From positions 14,068,010 to 14,132,009 of the forward strand of contig NC_134144.1 in NCBI RefSeq assembly GCF_033958435.1: a stretch of 64,000 bases of DNA. The letters run 5' to 3'. The stretch comes from Carettochelys insculpta. Lineage: Eukaryota; Chordata; Testudines; Carettochelyidae. Positions 1 through 13,800 of the stretch are shown here, piece after piece; positions within the stretch are counted from its first letter, which is position 1, and each line of letters starts with the position of its first letter. Below the pieces are notes generated by a model. It worked only from the letters and a program-made list of their open reading frames with translations, ran no database searches and was not told where the DNA came from. Made by a program: the position numbers and the translations under genes.

Positions 1-898
1 AATCAGACTTCCGAATGTGGGACAGTAGTGTGGAAAGGCTCCATCGCAATGGAGCATAATTTAAAGTCCTTGGGGTTGTACTCGTGGAAGCCAGGGCCTA
101 GTGTAGCTTCCAGAACCCATATAACTGACATTGTTACATGGAAAGGAAGAGCCAGCTTAACCCTTTGATCCCATGATGAGACTACAAGGCTGTAAGTTAG
201 AAAAATCAAGCTAATAAAACAAACCATAGGCTGCATAATAGTATATCTAGTGTTTTTACATTATGTAGCTGTATCTCTACCCCTCAGAGACAGCCTTTTT
301 TATCTAATACAGGAAGGGGACAGGGAGGACTGGCGGCTAGGAGAGGTTTCTGCGGGAAATTAGAATTTCCTGCCTCACATGCTACAATTTCACCTGATAG
401 ATGAAAAAAACAGGTAGCTGCAGGACGCAGTCAGAGATGGACTATCTATCTTCTCCTCTGCTGGGTACAAGAGATCCGCTGTTCTGATCTGAGCAAGCCT
501 CTACAGCACATGAAATATTTTTTTCATTGCCCCTCACTGACATGTGTGGCTAGTCAAATTTGGAGGTCCTGTGAGTTGTTCCAGGTGAGGGGGAGAAATC
601 AACAATGGGGCTAGAGTTGCTTTGATGCAATCTTATTTATTTGCAAGAAGCGTACCAAGTCTTGCTTTTCTGAGTATAGGAAGAACCAAGAACAGGGGAC
701 AACTTTCTCTTTCACAGCACTAAACTCCTTCAACCAGCTTGTTCAGGGTGTGTGTCTCTTATCCACACAGACCAAAATCAGTTCCACCCAGCAAAGCCCC
801 GGCCCCTGTATTTGAAACAATGGTTCAGCTTCAGCATTTTAAGTGTGGACTAACCCAATGATTATTACACCAATTTAAGGACACAGGTGTCTTTTTCT
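1..898. other. Intron of gene B, nothing recognised
   Basis: This is the left end of the intron after exon 8. No sequence resembling the next AOX exon was found. No repeat family was recognised. Confidence 0.5.
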
Positions 899-1141
899 CA
901 GGGGTTCTCAAACTGGGGGCCATAAGCCCTCAGAGGGTCACAAGGTTATTACATGGAGCATCACAAGCTGTCAGCCTTCACCCCACACCTCTCTTGCCTC
1001 CAGCAATGTTAAATGTAAAAAGCAAAAACAAAACAAAAAAAACCCACACGTTTTCAATTTATAAGTGTGTATGTGCTGGGATCACACTCACAAGTTTGTT
1101 GTGTAAAAACTGGGCCCAGTACAAAAGCTTGAGAACAACTG
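899..1141. mobile_element. hAT-like MITE
   Basis: The ends are inverted repeats: CAGGGGTTCTCAAACT on the left, and CAGTTGTTCTCAAGCTTTT when the right end is read on the other strand. This is the usual terminus of hAT-Charlie type MITEs. Flanking 8-bp duplications are not recognisable, so it is old. Confidence 0.6.
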
Positions 1142-1429
1142 CAAATGTATTCTCTACAACAGAAGGCAACTAAAAAAAGCAAACAAGCTATGGTTTAAAA
1201 TCCAAATCAATCTTATAAATGTTAATCATATCCATAATGCTGAAATAAATCAAACAATATGTCTAAGACTTGCAGGCCCACCGTGAGTATTTGTAGACAT
1301 GAAATGATTGTTTGATGCCAACATTCAGACAGAATCTGGGAGCATTTTAAGCAATTAACAAACACCACTTAGGATTGAAAATAGGAGGCACCACCCACCC
1401 TAAATGAGTAGATTTTCCATGAGAAACTT

Positions 1430-1660
1430 GATATAATGGGGTGATGTTAGGAACAGATAAGTTAGACTGAATACTGAACAGGGAAAAAAGAACTTCAAGC
1501 TTTATGAAATCTCTTAAGTTGTACAATGAACTTCCAAGGGAAGTGGTGGAAACCACTGTCATTTCTAAGTGAACTAGACAGGTACATTCCTGCACTGTCT
1601 GGGAAATGGACTGGATGGCTCTATTTGGTGTGACCTGCCACTGAGGATGAATTTTGTTCA
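1430..1660 (+). mobile_element. CR1/L3-type LINE 3' fragment
   Basis: The plus strand contains the degenerate LPREVVE region typical of the end of CR1/L3 ORF2 (near 1528-1552), followed by GGACTGGATGGCTC. It is short and decayed. Confidence 0.55.
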
Positions 1661-1770
1661 ACAAGCTTTCCCCACTAAAGACCTACATTATGTTGTAAAC
1701 CCAAATGTTACATCAGTCACAACATTTGAGTGTAGAAACAGACAGATCAGGAAAGAATAACACTTCTTAC

Positions 1771-1851
1771 CATCAGTTCAGGAGGAAAGATAAACTCCTG
1801 GGTTGGGTCTATAGGCTGGAATTCTTCAGGTATGCAGAGATCAGAGAGCAT
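1771..1851 (-). CDS. AOX: AOX gene B exon 8 (entry to FAD domain)
   Basis: This 81-bp exon encodes [20 protein letters not shown] then IFPPELM. The DPTQE-IFPPEL signature precedes the FAD domain. The acceptor is CCTTTCAG|ATG and the donor ATG|GTAAGA. It is the last exon of gene B found in the window. Confidence 0.95.
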
Positions 1852-4800
1852 CTGAAAGGAAACAAAATGTCATTAAAAATGAGAATGTGTGTGTCAACAG
1901 TGTGTTGCGCTTTTCTGGAAAGAGCAGAGACTCAGCGGTTTCGCGTAATATAGCTTTGTAACTACTACAGCTACTAAGATATTAAATAATTCAAGGACAT
2001 TCTTTAGTTAAGTTATTAAAAATAAGACTATTCTCATAAATAAATAATGAAACAAAACTATCTACAGATTGATCCAATGCCATAAAGGATTTTCCAAGCC
2101 ACCAGCTCCTAACCTCACCTTCAGCCCTGCCCTATTCTCTGAAATGGCTCAAGACAACAAATGGCATTGTCATGTGCCCAACACAACCAGGTGAGGTGGG
2201 TGTCTGAGATTCACTGGAAAAATGCAGACGCAGCAAAATTAATACAATCTGCTGATCTATGTTTGTCAAATAGAAGATTGATGGGCAAGTTGAGGGTAAC
2301 AACAAACAAAACAGCACTCCTTTAGCTGAGACAAGATTTACTGAACATCTTGTGGTTTTAGAGATGAGAGGATTATTAACTCCTGGACAGAGTCCCATTG
2401 AAACATTGACCTTAAATATGCTGGTCTGTATCCATCTCAGTCACAGATCCAAAGCAGGAACTGCCTCAGTGTCTCACAAATTTGGCCTTGTGGAAGATCT
2501 GGATCTCCCAGCATGATTATGCATCCAGGGCAGGCAAACCCATATTGTCTCTTTACAAACCTAAAACTACTTAGGATGCTGTAGTGGCTGGGATACTGGT
2601 TTGTGATATAAACATTAAAGGTTCAATTCCTTGCTCTACCACAGATTCCATGTGGGGCTTCTGTCAAATCGCTTAGACTATCTGTGATTCAGCCCCCTAT
2701 CAGCAAAAATGGGAATACTAGCACTTCTCCCCTGACAGGTGCATTGCAACGATAAATAAACTAGGGTTTTGGATAAGCTTTGAACTGCCCTGTTGAAAAG
2801 AACTAAACATCGGCATTAATTACATGGCAGGGTTATGTTTCTTGTGAGCAGCTTGGCTTAACATCATGACCTTTGCAAAACTTCAGCACCCATAATGCAG
2901 TGTTGCCTTTGGAATCTGGAAGGCTGGTGTGGGTCTAACAAGTCTGAATAGAGTTGGGTTGGTCAGGTTCAGTATATACACCCCTCACTGTTTGCATCAT
3001 TCTTATCTGGTTCATGCTCAACAGGTTTGAAAATGGTAAGTTCTTCATTTTCTGGAGTAATTTTTTTCTCCTCATGAAGCCACTCTGTGCTTGTGCAAAG
3101 TTCAGCAGCGGCTGAATTAGAAGAGAACACCATAAAGTCAGTGATAGTTTACTCACTTTGGGTTATCCCTTCTCTGCAAAGCCCTGCGCTGCAGAGCTAC
3201 AACTGTCTGGGGAATATGAATCTGGTGAGCTTTTGGAAAGGAGCTGAGAGTGAGGTGATATACTGCATCCCAGCACCAGTTGCTTCTCTCTGCCTCTCTA
3301 GACATTATTCTTGCTTTGAAGCCTCATTAAAGCCACATGGGAATGGAAATCAAGTATCTTCAATGATAGAAGAGAATGAAAGGGTCCTGGTTACAAACTG
3401 CAGCCTGATTCCCTGATTGCCAATTTTCAGATCTTAAAAGTGCAGTAACTAAGCAGTTATTAAGCAGTGCCAATGAGCTAAACACTGCTCAAGGCAGAAA
3501 AATGAAACAGTTCCTATCCTGAAGAGCTTACAATCATATAGAGGACACAGTGAGAGTCACAAAAGTATTGCCCTTGACTGTGTATTCCCTTACCGAAGGG
3601 AGGTCAAAGTAGTCTCACCTTGTGCATGCTCAGAACAAAAGCGAAAACCCACCTTTCCCAAAGAGCAATTTTTTCCTTATAAAACAAAATACCCTGAAAT
3701 CATGGGAGACTGGAAAGAGAAACACTTTGAAATTCTCTGGTTTGAATATAACTATGGGTTTAGCTACACAGCAATCTGGTGATGTGATTACAGCCAATGT
3801 ACACATACTGGAGCTAACTTTAATCTAATTAAATCAAAACCATGCTGGCTATGTCTACACATGCTGTAATTATAATCATGGCTTCCAATTGCAATGTAGG
3901 CATGTCCTACACTCGGAACTAAGCTGTTACAGTCATAGGTGCCTTTGAAATAGCAGACAGGCAGACAGAGTGGACAGAACTCTTTACCCATTGTTACATT
4001 ATAGATACCACCAGCTGAATATGTGGCACCAGCTGTAACAGCTCTAAGATGTTCTTTCACTATAAACTTCATTACGCAACAGAAAACATTTTGAAAAGAG
4101 CATCACTCACCTGATTTCCCTTGTCAGAAGCTGCGCACACATCTTCTTTGTCTAGGCAACATTGTCCTGTTCCTCTCAATGGACAACATCCTTTTTCCTA
4201 AAGAAATAATATATAATGCATATTCATATTTCTCCTTTCACTGAAGTGAATTTGCCCTATCACTTGAAACTGGTTAAGGAGCTGCCCATGAGCCAGTGTT
4301 ACTATTCTTGCTGTGAACTTCTTGAAGCACTGCAGGAGTTATTTTCCTTTGCAAAGCCCACTCCAGTTCCCCTTGATGTTCACTGGAAAAACTCCATCTG
4401 CAATGGGGGGCTGGAAGCTGGTGCAAAGGATTATTGTGTGCACTGGAGAAGGACTCGATAGAAATGGCCAAAATTGTCCTGCTAGGAAAAACTTGAGCAG
4501 ATTCCCCCTTTTATTTTTTTTATTTGTGTTTATAGCTCTAAGTGAACTGCCTGAAAATAATGCAGGGTATAGGTACGGTCTCCCTGCCAGGAACAGGCCT
4601 GGCAATGTTTTCCATACCACCCTGTATTCCAATGTACAGCAGACTTTTCAAGCAGTGATAGGCTCAGGATGGGCTTGAGATATGGTTAGTGGAGCTGTGA
4701 CTGTGGCAGATCTGTGACTATATAAACGTGCAAAATAGGGCACAAAATCATAATATTTTAAGTTGGTTTCCACATTGTTGCTATTCTCCTTGTAACTCAG

Positions 4801-7800
4801 ACACAACTCTCTGTGTGAGCATTGCTGGCCTGGTGATCTCCAGCTTCTTTTAACAGGTGAGAAACCTGGCACCTTTCCATGAGTGAGGAATAAATGCACG
4901 ATGCTGACTCATCTGTGTTAGTGTGTCTCTGCAAACAGGGCTGGTCCTAACTAATTGGCGGCACTGGGCAAATGGGGGCCACCGGGCGGGGAAAGGGGGA
5001 CTGAGTGTGCCCTCCTGGCTGCTGTGCCATCCTGCTGCTGTGCCATCCTGCACTCCCGGCCGCCCTCAGCGCACCCTGCCTCCCAGGCCACTCAGCTGTG
5101 GCCCTGCACCTACCTACTCCCTGTGCAGCAAGCGTGCACTGGCTCCAGCCCTGCACAAGCCGGTCCATTTCTGTGGCCCCTTCAAATTGGTGGCCCCAGG
5201 CAACCTCCCGGGTTGCCCACCCCTAGGAACGTCTCTGTCTGCAAAAACAGTGAGAAGTCCTGTGGGACCTTATGGACTAGCAGATCTATTGGAGCATAAG
5301 CTTCCATGGGCAAAGATTCATAGAAGCTTATGCTCCGATAGATCTGTTAGTCTATAATGTGCCACCGGACTTCTCATTGTTTCAACAGGAAGTGAGGATG
5401 TTTGCATGCTTTAGCATCTATGGCATGACACACAGACTGGCTATATCCTAATGGTCTATATTTTCACTGTATAATCATACTTTCATCATAGGCAACCCCA
5501 ATTTTAATGAGAAACAAAGTAGGTTCTGTACTATCTTTTATTAGACCAACTTCTGTTGATGAGAGCGGTAAGATTTCTGTGGTCACACAAGACTGGGACT
5601 GAGAGACACCGGTTTGTTGACAATCAACCTGTAAACAATTTGGACCATGCTTTTCAAAGACCCAAATGCAGACTTAACATAAAGACTTAAGACTTGGCAT
5701 GATGAGGGCCTTATTTATGACAAGGAAGGGAGTAGATACTGCCAAGAAGTACCATAACCAACGTGACCACCTACATCTTCAGACGAGGTCATTTATTCTG
5801 GATGCCTTGAGGCCTGAGTTTCTGAGGTCCTTTGTATCTAAAACTCAAGTCAGTAGGAGTTACAAGTGCTCAGCAATGTTTAAAAAGAGACCATCAGAAT
5901 CTCCTAAATGGCCACATTTCCAGAAGAGGGAAAGACAGATTTCCAAGGGCACAGCACACACAAGTTTTTCAAGATTTTCAAACAAGATCAGCTTCCATTT
6001 ATACACCTAAGTAAGGGCTGAGTTTTCCAAAGTGCTGCACACCCAGCTGCTTTGTGACTTTTTGGCAGATTTCCAAAGGAACTGAGGACCAAACTTGGAC
6101 TCAGCATTTCTGTAAATCTGGCCAATTATTTTTCTGCCTAAATGGGAGCAGAGCTCTTCTCAACATCTGGCCCTAGCTGGCTGCCAGAAACTGAACACTC
6201 AAAATTAGGGGTCACTTTTGAAAACGTTGAGCTGTTTGTCTTCTACCTACCCCACTGAAAGACTTGTAGGTGTCTATTATTGGTCTGTATCCAGTGCAAC
6301 GGCACAAATTACCTGAAATAAATAATAAAATCATTAATTGTAACAAATGATACAAGAATAATTATGAATATCAACACAGATAGAAATGGCCCTGAGGCAA
6401 AACCCACATCTGAACACACTGACCTGCAGGAAATTTGGATTCCAGCTGGACCTGGATCTTGGTTCTCCAGTGGTCTGAACAAGAACCACATAAGAGCCTG
6501 TCACTCCTGAATGTGAGAGGATGAACTGACTGGGAGCCAAATCCAAGAACTGCACCTCAGGCTTCACTCTCATAATAATGACTTATTTTATGTAATTTAT
6601 GTCACTACAGAAATAATACAAATAATCCAAGTATACTATTGCTATGACTAATGTTTCTGGGATGGTTTTCTTTGGTGAAATCCAAACTGTATCTCAGGGT
6701 TTTATCCTGAGGTCCATCACTTTGGAGTATCCAACCACTCTCCATGTAGAATCAACAGCTCTATAAAAGTCACATGGGAATGGCATGAAGCTTCTTTACA
6801 GTGTCACAACTTTGCTTGGGTAGGTCTTTCCTGGGGATGGGGAGTTGGTAGACGTATGGGAACTAAAAAGGGGGGTTGAATTATAAGCGTAACTTATGAT
6901 GCAAAGGTTTTCTCAACCTAGCCATGCCAGTGTGAGCTATTTTCCTGAATGATAAGTGGCAAGAGAAATCTGTACCTGGGAGAACTCGGGGATTTCACTT
7001 TGCTGGCAGGCAAAGGACCTGATTCTCCCTCACTCCTATGTCAGTCAGGAGTCAGTGCTGTGACACTGGTGTAAAACTGGTGCAAGAGCAGAGCAGGTCC
7101 AATGGGGGTGATATTTTCCAAATCGCTCAGCACTGACCTAGCTCTGCTCCCAAGGAAATCTATAAGTGCTTATCAAAATCCCTCCAAGGGTCATACAGTT
7201 TGAAGCAAGAAAAGATCACTAGAGTCTGACCTCCTGCATGTCACAGGCCACCGCTCACTACCCTGTTAGTTCTGTGTAGTGCCCATTAGCCTGGATTAGA
7301 AAAGTATTACAGCCCCTCCGGTGAATAAATTTTTGTATTACCCAGGTCTATGGTCTATATTTGTACCAGCAGGAGGGACCAAGGTGCACTGTTGCCTCAG
7401 CCTCCTGCCATAGCAGGGAATTGATTTAGTCAGATATATCAGATGTTGTGTTTAGGAGTCCAACAGACTTCATGTGATTCTGAAATATTATTCTCTGGTC
7501 TTTCAGTTTTATCACATCTTGCATCTTGTGTGGCATGCATATAACCTTCACACTTGGCCTCTGATTTTACCTCCTAAAGTACACCTACCATCGAGAGCTG
7601 CAGTTATCTGTTCCATGGAGGGTTCAGGGTGGTTTCTCAGCAAAGCGTACATGGACATCACCATTCCAGGGGTGCAGAAGCCACATTGAGAGCCATGGCA
7701 CTTGGCCAGCCTTTCCTGGGACAGAACAGAACAGGCCCTTCTTTCAAATCACAGCTTCACTCCTACAGCTCTCTACAGACGCAGTTTGCTTGCAGTGTTA

Positions 7801-10800
7801 AAGTTAGGAGCTTCAGCATCTGGAGCGTTACAGTGCTAACATTAATATGCAAGAGACAGAGTGCCGTTGTCTTAGTGAAAAACAAAGGACCATGTATAAC
7901 TCCCCCCCAAAGCTGTGACTACACTGTGCCCTTACCTCAAAATAAGAGATGCAATTTGCGCTATGCAAATTGTGTATCCTATTTCAAGTTACTTTCAAAA
8001 TAGGCTATTTTGGGATTTGGTGCTGTCTACACAATGGCAAATTTCTAAATACTATGCTATTTCGAAGCATCTCTTACTTCTCCTGTAACAAGGTGTAGCA
8101 GGGTGCCGAAACAGCGAAAAATATTTTGAAATATTGAGTGTGTTTCATAGACACAGAGTTGTTATTTTGGGATGCCTCGGTATCCTGAAATAGCTCTGCA
8201 GAGTTAACATAGCGCAAATGTAATTTTACAGCTTCAGATTTATCATTTCTCCTGAAGAGTCCTTTTCAGAACTGCTTCTTGTCTTTTGAGTTATCATGAG
8301 TATTAAAGTAAAAACTAGGGGTGAGACATCTTTCCCCACGTCAGTCTGGTTTGGAGATTCAGCTGAGAGCTCATCTCTAAGCTGTGACCAGGAAGAGCCA
8401 GCATCTGGAGTCTGTCTTCTTAGAGCGATTGCCTAGTGCAAAGAACCACTAAACTTGATCACAAAGCCAAACTTCATGGCAGATACAGCCAGAGCACAGA
8501 AAGGGAAAAATCCCCAAATCTGGCATTGCATATCACAGCATGCTCTCACCTGTATTGGATGAACCCTCGTTTTTGTGCTTCCAAGACCTTCCACAGTGGT
8601 GACAGCAGAGCCATGCAGTGAGCATATGGGTAATAGGCAGGAGTTGGCAGGATAATGCCTAGTGGAAAGTAGAGAAGCTACAGTATATATTACTACACTC
8701 TCACTTCAGTATCTACACTTGCAACATTTCCAACATGCCCTGAGCTTTATACAGCAGATGTCTCACTTTGAAGGACTTTTTATTAAATAGCTTGTAATAC
8801 AATGTATACTACCAAACTCAAAGGGCCTGATTCAGACTCAATGCTGGTGGGTGCAACTTTAACATGCAAGTCTAATTTATTATGTTAGGTACTTCACACA
8901 CACAACTGAAATCAGTGAGGGCTGAATAAGAACTCTGAAAATTGACTAAGGACTTATCTACGGCAACAAATCCTAGTCCGGTCCAAGCACAACTCCCAAC
9001 GTCCCAGTAGCTGCTATAAGGGCTGCTGTAACTGAACAAAATAAAGATCTGCCCAGTCAAGAAAATGGTTCCCACTTGCCAAGTAAATAAATGTTTCTTG
9101 AGCAGGAGAATTTCAAGTTTCCTGACTGGGATTTAAAGTCATATCACTGATAATCATGGGACTATCCCTGTTGTGTGAATCAATTTTCTATGCAGATGAT
9201 GTTAAGGTAAAGTGAAAAGATTTCTAGTATCTGCCAGGACCCAAAAAATATAAACCTAAAGTAAAAGAAAAAACCAAACACAATAAATTCCCTCCCAATT
9301 AACAATGGTTTTCTATGAAAAAGTGCCTCAATGGGCCTAAAACACACTGAAATTCACTCACCAGGGCACTTAAGAAAAGTCTACCCGAAATCTTATTTTA
9401 CAGATACCTTATCTTCTTGGAAGTTGGTTCATATGTGGAGATCATCACAGTGCAGGCTCCACAGCCACCTATTCCACAGCCATATTTGGTTCCTGAGAGA
9501 CGAACTGCAAAAGCAGCAGTTAAGGAAGAAAGTTGATGGTTTTAAGTGTTCTTGTTATCATGTGCTCTGTCTTGCCAGTGTCTCCATCATTTTCCTGGAG
9601 CATGCAAATGTGGAGGAAAATTCCATCTGTTTCATTCAGTGTCAAGCCAGCTCCAAAGATGAGCGATCAGGTGAGTGGCTGCTGAATCTCAACCTGTAAA
9701 TTCCAACAGGACTGGACATTTTTCTGAAAGATATAATCTAAGAATATTTTGGGGACTTCCCATGACATGTTAGATGGAAGTTAGATCAGACTACATTATC
9801 AAATAGTTTCTTCTGGCCTGGAAATCTATGAACATCTCACTGTTTGAGAGGTAGTTATTCTTCCAGTACCAACTGCTGAACTCTGTCACTCTCTCAAAAG
9901 AACCTCATGGGAACTGTTCATCAGCTGCCCCTTCTTGCTCCGAACAAGAAAAGTGACAGGACAGAAACCACTGAAGGGAGAAGGCAAAGCTAAGATGAAT
10001 GAAAACATTTACTGAGGCTGAATGGAATGAGGATTTTCTGGCTGCAATTCCAAGCATATAAAATATATTAGTATTGAAATTGTAAATGATTGGCAAGATG
10101 CTACTGAAAAGATCACAGGTGATTACTTAGTGCCCTTCAATCACTGCAGGCCATAGAGGATTTCTTAGTAGCCACATTGACAATGTGTCATTCCTTTTCT
10201 TTTAGGGTGCGTCTACACTAGCTGGATACTTCAAGGTAGCCAGCACAATGTCAAAATAGTGCGCGTCACATCTACGTGCACTGTGCGCTATTTTGACATT
10301 GAAATTGACATTAGGCGGCGAGACGTTGAAATCGCTATTCCTATCCAAAGATGGCAATAGCGCCCTACATTGACAAATGTCGAAGTAGGGCGTGTGTAGA
10401 CGATCTGCATCCCGCTACTTCGAAATAGCGGGGTCCTCCATGGTGGCAACTGGCTGAGGGGTTGAGACATGCTGTCCAGTCCCTATGGGGCTTTATGATC
10501 ATCGCATGCAGCAGCCCTTAAAGTACCACAGACCCGGATTCCTGTGGCAGGAAGGTGAGAGCGTGCAGGCAGCAGCATATGCACATGCTAGCCCTGCATG
10601 CCCTCTACAGACCCAAACCCGACCACCCAGCACCATGGCATTGAGCCAGCCCCTTGACAGCCCCCAGAGCTCCCCCTGCGAGGGGATCCAGGGACCCCTG
10701 GCAGCCAAATGGGGGGCCAAAAAGTGATGGGGCCCCTCCTGGTCAGACGCCGAGCTCCGAGACCTGCTTGGGCTCTGGGGTGAGGAGGAGGTGCTCCACG

Positions 10801-13800
10801 TGATTGGGGAGCAAGCGATGGAATGCGGAAGCATTTGCCCGACTGGCCGAGGGCCTGGCCTTCTGGGATCACCCTGCCCACGCTCCAGATCATGTCCATA
10901 GCAAGGCGAAGGAGTTGCGGCAGGGTTACGCCCAGGCCCGGGACTTTGCCAGTTAGTCTGGGGCTGCCCCCACCACTTGCCCCTATTACAGGGAGCTCAG
11001 GGACATCCTGGGCCCCTGGGACACCTCCTCCCCCCAGGCCACATTGGACACCGCAGCCAAGGAGTCCCAGCAGGCCTCGGAGCCAGAGTCCAGCCCAGAG
11101 GCCAGCTCCACACCCCAGGCCCCACCTGAGGAGCCACCCCTCAGAATGGCAGAGGAGGGGTCCAGCAGCGAGGGGGGGGGCTCCTCATAGACCTCCCCTC
11201 CTGGAGCACCAGCCGGGTGTCCGCCCACTGGGGTTCCCCTGACCGCAGCAATGGATGGTCAAGTACGTATCCCACAGGGCACACACCCCTGGGCCAGGGG
11301 CACCAGATATGACCGGGAGCCCCACACACCCCCAGCGGACCCCAACCTGCAACTACCCAGGCACAGCACGGTCCCAGGACAGTGGCATGGCCATCAGCAC
11401 CAGTCAGCACTCACACCCATGGACAGCACTGTGCCCTAACCCTGGGGTCGGGGGGACCATGCAATGGGGACACCCAACAAGGACACCACACCCATCAATG
11501 GGGGATGGAGACCCAGCACCCAAGGGGGGATGGGAAAATGGGCCATGGGCCAGGGCACAGTACTGACAGCCTTCCCTTCCCTCTCTCCCTCTCCACAGCT
11601 GTACTATCCTAGGTCCCAGTCAGCCAGGCACCCTCCGTGGTCCCCAAGAGCCTGCCAGAGGTCAAGCACCACCAGCACACAGGGACACCACCGAGGCCAG
11701 CAGGACGGGCACGCCACCACTAGACCCAGGGGATGGTCCCCATGGACCCCCAGCTCCTGGCGGCTCTCTGATGGCAGGCAGAAGTGGCCAAGGAGCAGCT
11801 CCACTTTGACTGGAGGGGGAGTCTACCTGGTGCCGGGCGGCACAGCAGGAATTCATGGGCGTGTTCTGGGACATAGCTGGGTCGCTCCTGGAGGCTGTCC
11901 CCCTGCTCATGCCCTCCACTGCCCCCCCCGCCGCTCCACCTGATGACCCCCCCACTGTCCCACCTGCCTCACCCACTGTCCCACCTGTTTCACCTGCCCT
12001 GCCTGCCGTCCCACCTGCCAGCCCCCCAGGACTAGAGCCCTTTGGGGCTGAAGACCAGCCAGTGGAGGCATCCCAGCCGTACCTGCCAGTCCTCTCAGCC
12101 CTGAGCTAGCCCTGCCGGGGACCATGGACAAGGGGGAAGCAGCGACCCATACCTGCCAGGGGTCGCGCCCCTCTACCCCCCATCCCAGATTTATGGGCCA
12201 ACAGCTGAGCCAACCGCTGGGCCCCCATTTGTATATAGTTGTCCCCCTTTGTATATTGGTTCCAGTTTTTGTTGTTCACATAAGACAGTTTACCAGTATT
12301 CAATAATCCACAGTTTTGTTTTTCACAGAACCCAAGACATGTGCTTGTTGGGGGGATGGTGTGTGGGCAGTGGGGGTAGCAGGGGCAGTGTGTGGGAGGT
12401 GGAGGCAGTGTGTAGGAGGCCCTCTGGGGAAGACCAGGGAGGTGCTCACGATCCCCCTGATCAAAATGGGCCCGCAGGGCCTCACGGACCCATACTTCCT
12501 CACAGTGGGCCTGGCGACTGGGTGCGGCAGCAAGCTGGGGGAAGCCCATGACGGTGTCAGCTGACTACCCCTGGACGAAGGCCTCCCCTTTGCTTTCAAC
12601 AATGTTGTGGAGTGCGCAGCATGTGTCCACAAGCTGGGGGCTGCTCTGGAGGCCAACATCCATGCATGCAAGGAGGCACCGCCACCGGCCCTTCAGGCAG
12701 CCGAAGGTCCTCTCCACCACCTGGCGGGCATGGTTCAGTTGGGTGTTGTAGCGCTCCTGGCTAGCAGTGAGGTGGCCAGTGTATGGGTGCACGAGCCAGG
12801 GCTGGACAGGGTAGGCTGCATCTGCCATGAAGCAGAGGGGCATGGTGGGGTTCCCCAGAGGGATCTCCCTCTGGGGGGATGTAGGTCCCCACCTCCAGCC
12901 AGCAGTACAAGCCTGAGTTCCTAAAAACGTGGGTGTATTGTGTACAGCTGGACCAGCCCACGTAGACATCCTGGAAGCAGCCCTGGCTGTCCACCATGGC
13001 CTGCAGGACCACAGAGTGGTAGCCCCTCTGGTTGATGTATCTTCCCCCGCTGTGATCTGGGTGGGGATATGGGTCCTGCCTAGGGCCCCGAAGCAGTTCG
13101 GGAACCCCATGGCAGCAAATCCAGCAATGGCTGCATCCAGGTCCCCGACTCAGATGGCTCTCTGGAGCAGAATGGCATTGAGCGCACGGACCACCTGTGG
13201 GGAGGGGACACAAGCACCCATGAGGGTGTGCAGGGTACCCCAGGCACTCTCCTGCCCAGGCCCTCCCTCCCCAGCACCCCCTCCCCAGCCCCACACCTGG
13301 GCCCCTCTCCATGGCCCCCTGCCTCCCCAGTGGGTGCATGCCCAGGCCTCCTTACCTCCATGACGACAGCCCTGAACATGGCCTTTCCCACTCCAAACTG
13401 GTGTCCCACAGAGTGGTAGCTGTCTGGAGTGGCCAGCTTCCAGACAGCTATTGCAACCCTCTTCTCGATGGGGAGGGTGCGTCGCATCTGGGTGTCCTGG
13501 TGCCTCAGTGCAGGGGTGAGCCACTGGCAGAGCTCCAGGAAGGTCCGCTGGTGCATGCAGAAGTTCTGCAGCCACATGTCATCATCCCACTCCCCCATGA
13601 CCAGCTGCTCCCACCACTTGGAGCTGGTGGGGTACCTCCAGAGGCAGCGGAGCACCTGGTGGGAGAGGAACAAGGGAGCCTGGTGGTCAGGGGCATCCCT
13701 GTCTGCCCACGGGGAGGGCACTCCTGCCAGTAGCTGCTGGGCGGCCTCCCATGCAGCACCTACCAGGGCACTTGCTCCCTGGGTGACTACCTGGAAGGCT

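Noticed and set aside
2935..3156. Minus-strand open frame with a splice-like acceptor (TTCTAATTCAG) and donor (ACA|GTGAGG), considered as an extra exon of gene B between exons 7 and 8.
   Set aside because: Exon 7 joins exon 8 directly in phase 0 and gives the expected linker length. The candidate peptide has no AOX similarity.
4923..5357. Plus-strand open frames in a GC-rich block.
   Set aside because: Several overlapping frames are open on both strands, with no homology and low-complexity composition.
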